Positions 57,230 to 64,000 of a stretch of 64,000 nt of DNA are shown piece after piece. Position 1 is the stretch's first letter, and each line of letters opens with the position of its first letter. Below the pieces are notes generated by a model, which saw nothing but the letters and a program-made list of their open reading frames with translations, was not told where the DNA came from and ran no database searches. The position numbers were made by a program, and so were the translations under genes. The DNA comes from Salvator merianae (taxonomy: Eukaryota > Chordata > Lepidosauria > Squamata > Teiidae), in NCBI GenBank assembly GCA_003586115.2, contig QVOM02000001.1, positions 19,161,289 through 19,225,288 of the forward strand, in the 5' to 3' direction.

Positions 57230-58110
57230 GTAAATAAACTCACTGCCCTAAGGTAAATGGGAGGTTATAAGGGGTATGGAGCAGCAATAATGGAAGTGGA
57301 ATAACAAGTTTGTGGTTGATACTAAATTGTTCAGAGCAGTAAAAACAAAAAGGAACTGTGAAGACCTCTGCACATTGGGGAATTGGGCATCAAAATGGCA
57401 GATGCCATTCAGTGTGTACAAGTATAAAGTGATGGGCATTGAAGTTAAAAATCTTAACTTCTGAAGCAGTCATGCAATCTGAGCTGACTGTGACCAAACA
57501 GGAAAAAGATTTTGGTGTAATGGTAGACATTTCAATGAAACAATCAACACAGTGTGCATCTGCTTAAAAGAAAAAGCCAATAGTATGTTAGTGAGAATAA
57601 AAAATAGTATTGTAGGACCTTTCCTACAAGGAAAGAGTTCAGTATTTGGAGTGGTTTATTCTAGAAAGAAAGCTAGTCGGGAGGGGAGCATGATAGATAT
57701 GTATAAAAATTATACATGGTGTGGATAGAGAGAAGGGTACGAGAACCGGGGATCACCAAATGAAGCTAAATTCTGGAATAATCAAGACAAAGTGTGTGTG
57801 TGTGCTCTATCTATATTAAATAGCAGATAAACTTTGGAATTCACTACAGAGTGGTATGGTATTGGCCACCAGCTTGGATGGTTTCAAAAGGGAAAATTCA
57901 TGGAAGCAAGGGCTATAAAGGACTGTTGACCCTTATGCCTTTGGTAATAGGACGCAGCGTGCCTCTGAAGGCTAGCTGGTGGGAGAGAGGGCAAGTTGTA
58001 CTCTGTATTCCTGCTAGTGGGCTTCCTTGTGCATCTGATTAGCCACTGTGAGACCAGACTGCTGGACCAGATGGGCCAGGGGCCCAATCCTGTGGGCCAT
58101 TTCTTATTTC
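57230..58110 (+). mobile_element. CR1/L3-type LINE fragment
   Basis: Plus-strand sequence with LINE C-terminal pieces and a 3' UTR: 'gtttgtggttgatactaaat', 'agtataaagtgatgggcattg', 'ggaattcactacagagtgg', 'gggaaaattcatggaagcaa', then 'ctgctggaccagatgggcc' near the end. This is the sense version of the element seen antisense at 15465 and 55130. Decayed. A (GT)n run of seven lies at 57791-57804. Confidence 0.75.
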
Positions 58111-58261
58111 CCATGATCATTATGATTGCTGCTCCAAACTGAACAAAAAGTTCTTCCTTTGAGAAAATTTGAGTTTTTATGTAGTTTCTAAGCAGCTCTC
58201 AGGCAGTGCTCAGAAAGGATGTAAAGATAGGTCACTGTCAGGTGGTGCAAGGTGGGGGGAC

Positions 58262-58450
58262 AGTGTTGTTGTCGTGACCAACTCCTGGTTGACTGTATGG
58301 GCATCTGCATAGGCACCTCTATGCAGTTTTCTCCGAGAGAAATGAAAGTGGTTTGCCATTGCCTACTTTCAGGAAGAGGCTGGGGATCAGACTGGCAACT
58401 CTCTGCTTTCCAGCAGTTTGCTCTACCGCTGAGCTACAGTCACTCCCTCA
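58262..58450 (-). mobile_element. tRNA-derived SINE, antisense
   Basis: Best-preserved member of the antisense SINE family here. In reverse it starts 'gggagtgactgtagctcagc' with 'ggtagagcaaactgctggaa' (box A region) and runs through 'gatccccagcctcttcctg' (box B region) and 'gcaatggcaaaccacttt' to a 'caaccaggagttggtcacg' end. Confidence 0.75.
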
Positions 58451-59699
58451 AGGGGACAGTAGCGCTACGTAAAAGGGAAAGTTGTTTTCCTTTTGCCAGT
58501 GCTTCTCCTTTCTGAAAGGGGTTTTTGTTTCAAACTCAGGACACTTTGAAGACCTTGTTTTAGCTATGAAACTTTTCAGCTCAGAACATTTTACACATTA
58601 TTATGTCTGACCAGTACTATGGATTGGCACAGTGTGAAGAGCTAGAGAACTCTTATGCCATGTATATGTTTCTCTAACTTTTGATGGACGTTTTGATGGA
58701 GGATGCTAATACTGAATCCTCTACTTAAGCTGCTTCGCTTTGTTCATGTGGCCATAGTCTTTGAATAAAGTAGTTAATACATAGATGGCAACCCTATTGT
58801 TCTGATGGTGGGTGTGCAAAGGTGCTTTTAACTATGTAAAAGCCAAGGTACTAGATCTAACATTGGAGTCCTCCCATTGGTTCACAAATAACCTTTCTAA
58901 GCGGAGCCGTTCTGTTCATCTGATAAGCTTTCATTATGAAGATGATGATCATTGGAAAGTATGGATGTCCCAGCAGCAGTGAGAAGAGAAGGAGGTTGTG
59001 GAGTTCCACTGGGGAGTATCAAATGATGATCTCTGAAACAAAAGAGTGGCATGAGAGGTGGGAGCTCAAAGACAGTCATGCTGTCTTTGTTTGGGAAGGG
59101 ACTAGGTGTGTGCAAGCTGGAGGTGGGGGCAATGTGGAAGAAGTATGTAGAAGACAAGGGATGTTGGCTGAGAGAGAAGTTGTGCAAACAGGAAACCAAA
59201 TGAGTAGATGCCTTTCCCTGCAACTGAATTCGTACTGGACTCGTGTACATTTCTGGAACCACGAAAGGATGACGTGGGCACTCTGTATTACAGCTGTCTG
59301 TGCGTACCACAGATAACATAATACAGGGCAGCTAATCTCATAAGTACAGAAGCTGCACAGCCAAGAAATATTCACAAAAGAATGGTTGCATACACCCTCC
59401 CAAGAGTTCAGTTTTAAAAATGTGCTTTAATTTTCTTATAACTTTTTGTTGTCCTAAGGATGTAAACTTAGGATCTTTATAGCTTTTTACCATTTATTCC
59501 AGGTATTAGGTGTCATGCAAATGGGCTGTGTGGCAGCAAGCCACTGACATAGTGGAGGCATCAGAGTTGAGCCACCAGAATCTTTCAGCTTGCAGAAGCC
59601 TAATGCTCTGGCAGAGACACTGGCCAAGGGCTAGAAGTAAAGCCGGATGTCATGACCTGGAAGTCCAGTCTTTAGATCAGCATTGAAGTGGCATACCAG
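58451..59699 (+). other. TFCP2: TFCP2 intron stretch, nothing recognised
   Basis: No gene or repeat recognised. Overlapping open frames at 58897-59375 on both strands have no domain signature. Confidence 0.55.
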
Positions 59700-59830
59700 A
59701 CACACATTTTCCCCATATGGCCTCTACCAGAAAGGGCAACCTATGAGTGGGAAATCCCACTCTACAGTTAGGTTGCCCCTTTTGATAATGGTAGCTGCAT
59801 CTGGAGTGGAGACATGTGACTCTCCTGCCC
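59700..59830. repeat. Foldback (inverted) repeat
   Basis: Centre at about 59760: 'gagtggga aa tcccactc', then outer 'gggcaacct / aggttgccc' arms and a weaker outer match ('gcctctaccagaaa' against 'ttgataatggtagct'). Likely a decayed MITE. No target duplication was identified. Confidence 0.65.
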
Positions 59831-60670
59831 CCGGGTGACCCAGTGTCACCAGTTTGTCCTGTTTGGATGTAGCCTTAAGCTTTGATGTTATCACCCAGAA
59901 GCTTAGTTTGTTTTGGGACTTCCTTGTACTTTAGAAATAGCAGCTATGCTCTCTTTTTGGCTAGCATGATTAACAATTAGCGCTGTGATTATGATCCAAC
60001 GTGATCAAATCCTAAAGGACTAATTTCAGTTCTATCTACTTTGAAGTGTGTAGGAATTCATGCCATTGTCAACCTTTATTAAGTCAACTAAACCCTACAT
60101 AACAGTAAGTCAACCTTTGAATTTATTAGGCCCTGGAGAAAAGCTCTGATATTTGTTACCTTGTTAGCAAAGGATAAAGGAAATCCAGATATGTTTAGCT
60201 GGTCTACAAAGGTGTAGGTTTCTCATTTCTAAGATGCGGTAGACTTTGTGTAGTATAACTGAAGAAATAGCTGATTTCCCTCGGTTAAGAGCTACTGTAA
60301 TATTATGTCTCAGAATTGCTTATATTGCAGTACATATTACAAATTTAATTGTTCTGTGCAACAGTTTTGTCTAGAAAACTCAATAGAAATGAAGCCTTCT
60401 GCCAGTTGGGTTTGCCAACCTCTAATATTCTGTAATTTCCCACTTCCAGTTGTGATCTGTGGTTAATGGACATACTGATCTGAAACAGAGCGTCTTTAAC
60501 CAGATGCTGAATTGAAATTGTTATATAAGCCCTGGAAAAGGCAGCTCTTGTTTCTCTCTACTTGAAAGCACTGGTGATTATCAGTTGCCTTCGCTAAGGG
60601 AGTGTTTTTGTGGTATGGAAAAAATGGCCAGAAAGAAAAAGGGGATTTGTTTGTTATTAGGAGATATTTA

Positions 60671-61080
60671 ATACAAAGCCGGTATGGTACCCTGCTACCT
60701 TTCTGTGACTTGTTTTACCAGATTGTGAAATCTGCTGTATGGTAGTTTAAACTAGAAACTTGAGAAGTAAAATCTACCATTCAGCAGATTTCCCAGTCAG
60801 GTAAAACAGGCCACAGAATGGCAGAGGCATAGCTAGAATTTTTGCTGCCCCTCTGTCAACTTGACTTGAGCAGTAAGAAGGGCGGGCCAGCGGGCATATT
60901 GATAGAGGCTGAGAGGGGCAGTTGAAGGAGCTGCGCGGCTGTACTGCCGCGCATGCAGCTTATGAACCCTGGCTGGATGTGCCGCTCGGGACGACGTGCC
61001 AACTGGGGCGGACCGCCCCCCTCGCCCCCCCCTTCCTACGCCACTGCAGAACGGTAGCAGAATACTATACTGGCTTTATG
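60671..61080. mobile_element. Foldback MITE interrupted by a nested insertion
   Basis: The left arm (about 60675-60745) starts 'aaagccggtatggtaccctg'. The right arm is its reverse complement but is split: 60775-60818 and 61052-61076 ('cggtagcagaatactatactg' part). The 228 bases between (60819-61046) are GC-rich and foreign to the element. CAGAA stands at both joints (60814-60818 and 61047-61051). Removing the insert restores an arm matching the other one. Confidence 0.82.
60819..61046. mobile_element. GC-rich nested insertion
   Basis: A 228-bp GC-rich segment ('ggcatagctagaa' near the left end, 'cctacgccactg' at the right end, C-runs and CpGs inside). The ends are loosely inverted ('ggcatag' against 'cta-cgcc'), which suggests a small non-autonomous DNA transposon. 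The class is not certain. Confidence 0.6.
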
Positions 61081-61231
61081 GAATGACTTCCTGAACACAT
61101 AACTGTAGCTATCCTAACCAGGGTTTTAAAACTGAGGAACAGTATTACTGTTAACAAGATCTGGATCTGACTACAGCTGTCCCAAACAATTTTTTTTTAT
61201 GGAACACTATACAACCTCTCAGGAAGCCGCT

Positions 61232-61345
61232 GTGACTTGGAGAGAGGACATCTGCTTTGCATGCACACCATTTCTGCATTGTTGCCAAGAAAATTGAATG
61301 GGTATGTCCATGTAATACCCAGGAACTGAGCTTGACCTGATGACG
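61232..61345 (+). mobile_element. SINE-like fragment
   Basis: 'atctgctttgcatgca' plus 'attgttgccaagaaaattga' and 'acccaggaactgagcttgac' match the body and 3' part of the tRNA-derived SINE at 26440. The tRNA-like head is degraded. Confidence 0.5.
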
Positions 61346-61354
61346 TCTTTACCT

Positions 61355-61768
61355 TTCTCTGTGGCTGCCCCCAGGTTGTGGAACAGCCTCCCTACTGAGA
61401 TTCGCCAGGCGCCATCCCTGTTTGAGTTTCGGCACCTGGTAAAGACGTTTCTCTTTGCCCAGGCAGATGGGCCTTGACCCTCTGAGAAGCCCCCCTCTTT
61501 GCTGCTGGACTGTTGTATTGTTGGGTGAGGGTGGTTTTGTGGTGGGGGCCAGGAAATATTTTTTATGATGGTTTTTTAATGTTTTTATGGGATTTTTATT
61601 GTAATAGTTTTTGTAAGCTTTGGTAAGCTGTTTGTATGTTTTAGGATGTTTTACAATGTTTTTATGGTATTTTTATTGTAATTGTTTTTTTATATGTTTT
61701 TGTAAGCCGCCCTGGGACCCCTCGGTATAGGACGGGGTAGAAATTGAAAGTAAAGTAAAGTAAAGATT
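61355..61768 (+). mobile_element. L2 LINE 3' end
   Basis: A clear L2-type ending: 'ggctgcccccaggttgtgga', 'ttcgccaggcgccatccctg', 'ctggtaaagacgtttctctt', a T-rich 3' UTR with 'tttttattgtaa' units, and the terminal 'gtaagccgccctgggacccc' followed by an (AAAGT)n-like run at 61748-61765. It is better preserved than most LINE fragments here, so probably younger. Confidence 0.88.
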
Positions 61769-64000
61769 AGATGGAATATTTTACATCCTTCTTGTTTATT
61801 GAAATGAAAGCAGCAGCTGTTCCATCCAGTCATTCTAGCATGTTCTAGATAGATGTTCATTACGGTAGGACAAAGTATAGGCACTGGGCAACAGTCATGG
61901 ACTTCTTTGTCTTTTCCCTACTCCATGACCTGCCTACTTGCCAGATCAACAAGTAGCAAAGGTCTTCAACTGCTTATGAGTTGACTTAAGGCAACATTTT
62001 TCAAGGATTTGTCTTATTTGCCTTCCTGGATGCTTTTCCCCCTCACCCTTAGGCTAATATTGGCAAAGGTACCTTGACTTCTGTGACATCTGTTTGCGCA
62101 AGCGTATTCTTAAGACTAAACATTCAGATCGTATTTTGAATGGGTTGGCTTTTAAGCCGATAGGGGCAGGTTGATTCAGCATACACTGAAAATATTCCTG
62201 TTCCAGCTTTTTGTCCCCACTTGCTCTTTACGGTTTGTGCAGATTTCAGTGCTGCTGCTTCTGTCTCTTGATGAACTGTAGAGAAAGCTGTAGGAACACC
62301 TTGTGCTCACAAGTTGCTTTTTTCAGTATAGGTGGGAAATTATGCAATTGCCAGGCAGTGATTTTTTTTTATCCTACCTGTTTTGAATCCCTGCAGCCAA
62401 ACCATACATTATATAGCCTGACCTTACAGTGATTTCCCCTTAGATAGGGTTCTAAAATGGCACTCATGGTCATCTTTATTGGACTGCATACATAAAATAC
62501 ATGTACTCTACACTTGGCAGGGGGACAGAGTTACCACATCCACAATAATGAATGTTGAAGAGTTCTGTCAAGACCCAGAAACAGAACAGTTGCACTGTTT
62601 TGGTTGCTTTGCATGCTGCTTGTCCTCCAGGACAGTGACTAGTTTTAGCCCTGAATGCCAGAAGTGCTAATTTACCCACTCATTTAAAAAACGGGGCATT
62701 TATATACTTCCCTTTACAATATCTATCCCAGAGTTGTTTGTATATCTAACTGTGTACAGTATATAGTTCTGCATTGTTTACTTTGTACATAGAAAATTGA
62801 AATCCTTATTCTGTTTTTGCTAGTCATAGGGGAAGAAAAAGTATAGGGAAGTGCTGAACTGTTGTAACAAACATGTGATTTTAGGGGCTTCAGACCAAAC
62901 CCTACTTACAGTTCAGGGTTCAGTCTGATAGCAAACAGAGATGGGAGGTAATTTGATGAATGTGGGAGATCTGAGGTATAAGAGAGGGATCACAGCTGTA
63001 TCGGGTCCTTTACAAATCAAATCAGCCAAATTACATTTTTGCACCTTCCTAAAGAGCATTTCAGGCTGCTTATACTAGAAATCTTATTCATCCGTCCTTC
63101 TAGAAATTAGCTATTCCCTTCACGTTTTAATACATGGGCCTCTAGCTGATGTTAGACTCCAGATTTTATCACTCACACCAAGCAAGGATGATAGGAGGTA
63201 TGGTAAACTGCACCTAGATAGCCACAGGTTTCTCTAACCCCTTTTTTAAAAAAGTATCTTGTTAAATAAAAACCAGAAGCAGCAAATCTGAGATTTTAAA
63301 AATTATTTATTAACTTGGCTTATATTTAAGAGTGTATTTGATGGGTTTCAGTGACTTAAAACTAGAAAAATATAATATAAATATAAGATCAGTACACTAA
63401 AACAGTATAATTCAGCATTAAAACGGTATGTTCACCATATCTTCAGTCAGCCATACAAATCACTAGGAACTGTTCCAGAACAAACAACAAAACAATAGAA
63501 AACTGATTGTTCATTTCCTAAGAGACTGTCATTAGTTTTCATTTCCTAAGGGACTGTCATTAGTTCTCATTCCAGTGTGTGCGTGTCCTCTTCCTGCAAG
63601 ACCTGGAATGAAATTGGTCACAATTGAGATTTAGCAGAAAGTGAACTGATGCATGTCCACATGCTAGATCTTCTGGGAGGACTTGTATTTCTCCATTCAA
63701 GAAGATCTAGTAGGCCATAAAATAAGTATACTTTTCCAAGACCCCAATGCCAATAGCAGCAGAGCAGCATAGACACAAGAGAAGTAGGCACTAGCAGGCA
63801 CAATGGGGGGCGGCGAGATGCAGTGGAATGTTGAGGGGGACAGGAGAAGGGGGGGTTGTGGGACGAAATCCAGGGAGGTGATGGGTATGTTCTAGAGAGA
63901 TGGGAATGTGATGGAGATGAGGGGGAGAGTTTGGGCATTATGGTGGGGTTTGCAAACCATTCTTAGATCTGACTGGACTGTTCTGTATTCAGTTTGAATG
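61769..64000 (+). other. TFCP2: TFCP2 intron, last part of the window
   Basis: No TFCP2 exon and no named repeat was recognised, apart from a duplicated 28-bp segment at 63511-63573. The intron therefore extends beyond the window, more than 18 kb from the first coding exon. Confidence 0.6.
63511..63573. repeat. 28-bp tandem repeat, about 2.2 copies
   Basis: The unit 'tcatttcctaagagactg..' occurs twice in a row with one or two changes and starts a third time. Confidence 0.85.

Noticed and set aside
58897..59375. Overlapping open frames of 126 to 140 codons on both strands
   Set aside because: No recognisable domain and no splice context; open on both strands by chance.
63618..63938. A Ser/Pro-rich 106-codon frame at the window end, minus strand
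   Set aside because: Low-complexity translation of a G-rich plus strand; no family signature.

Overview
This is vertebrate nuclear DNA and looks like a squamate reptile (lizard). Genes are split by GT-AG introns. The intervening DNA is full of CR1/L3, L2 and BovB LINE fragments, tRNA-derived SINEs, hAT-like foldback MITEs and a Tc1-like transposon. BovB together with CR1, L2 and these SINE types points to squamates. The exact species cannot be read from the sequence; a gecko is only a guess.

Layout. (1) 1-18393: the plus-strand gene POU6F1. Nine coding exons (430-655, 3410-3531, 6654-6879, 8828-9078, 12023-12151, 13592-13813, 16123-16261, 17349-17523, 18048-18393) splice in frame into 611 codons plus a stop. 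Only the first few codons lie upstream of the window. (2) 18394-22552: 3' UTR and repeat-rich downstream DNA. (3) 22553-42479: a head-to-tail tandem duplication of a 9.96-kb block. The copies differ by about 16 substitutions and one 3-base indel seen by eye. The block carries a dead Tc1-like element, a 42-bp minisatellite, a BovB LINE fragment, SINEs and microsatellites, and no recognisable host gene. (4) 42480-44330: unique DNA with one well-preserved tRNA-derived SINE. (5) 44330-45643: CpG-island promoter and first coding exon of TFCP2, plus strand. (6) 45644-64000: the first coding intron of TFCP2, with many old LINE, SINE and foldback insertions. The next TFCP2 exon was not found.

The POU6F1-TFCP2 neighbourhood in the same orientation agrees with the known vertebrate gene order (human 12q13, opposite reading direction). 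Both genes encode sequence-specific transcription factors. Nothing here suggests they form an operon or shared pathway.

The most notable structure is the very recent tandem duplication between the two genes, whose left breakpoint lies inside the Tc1-like element. I found no new coding system. Other observations of interest are three copies of one hAT-like MITE with readable 8-bp target duplications (at least one nested in another foldback repeat), a minisatellite grown from a SINE head, and a repeated NAQGQVI-TL motif in the POU6F1 activation region.
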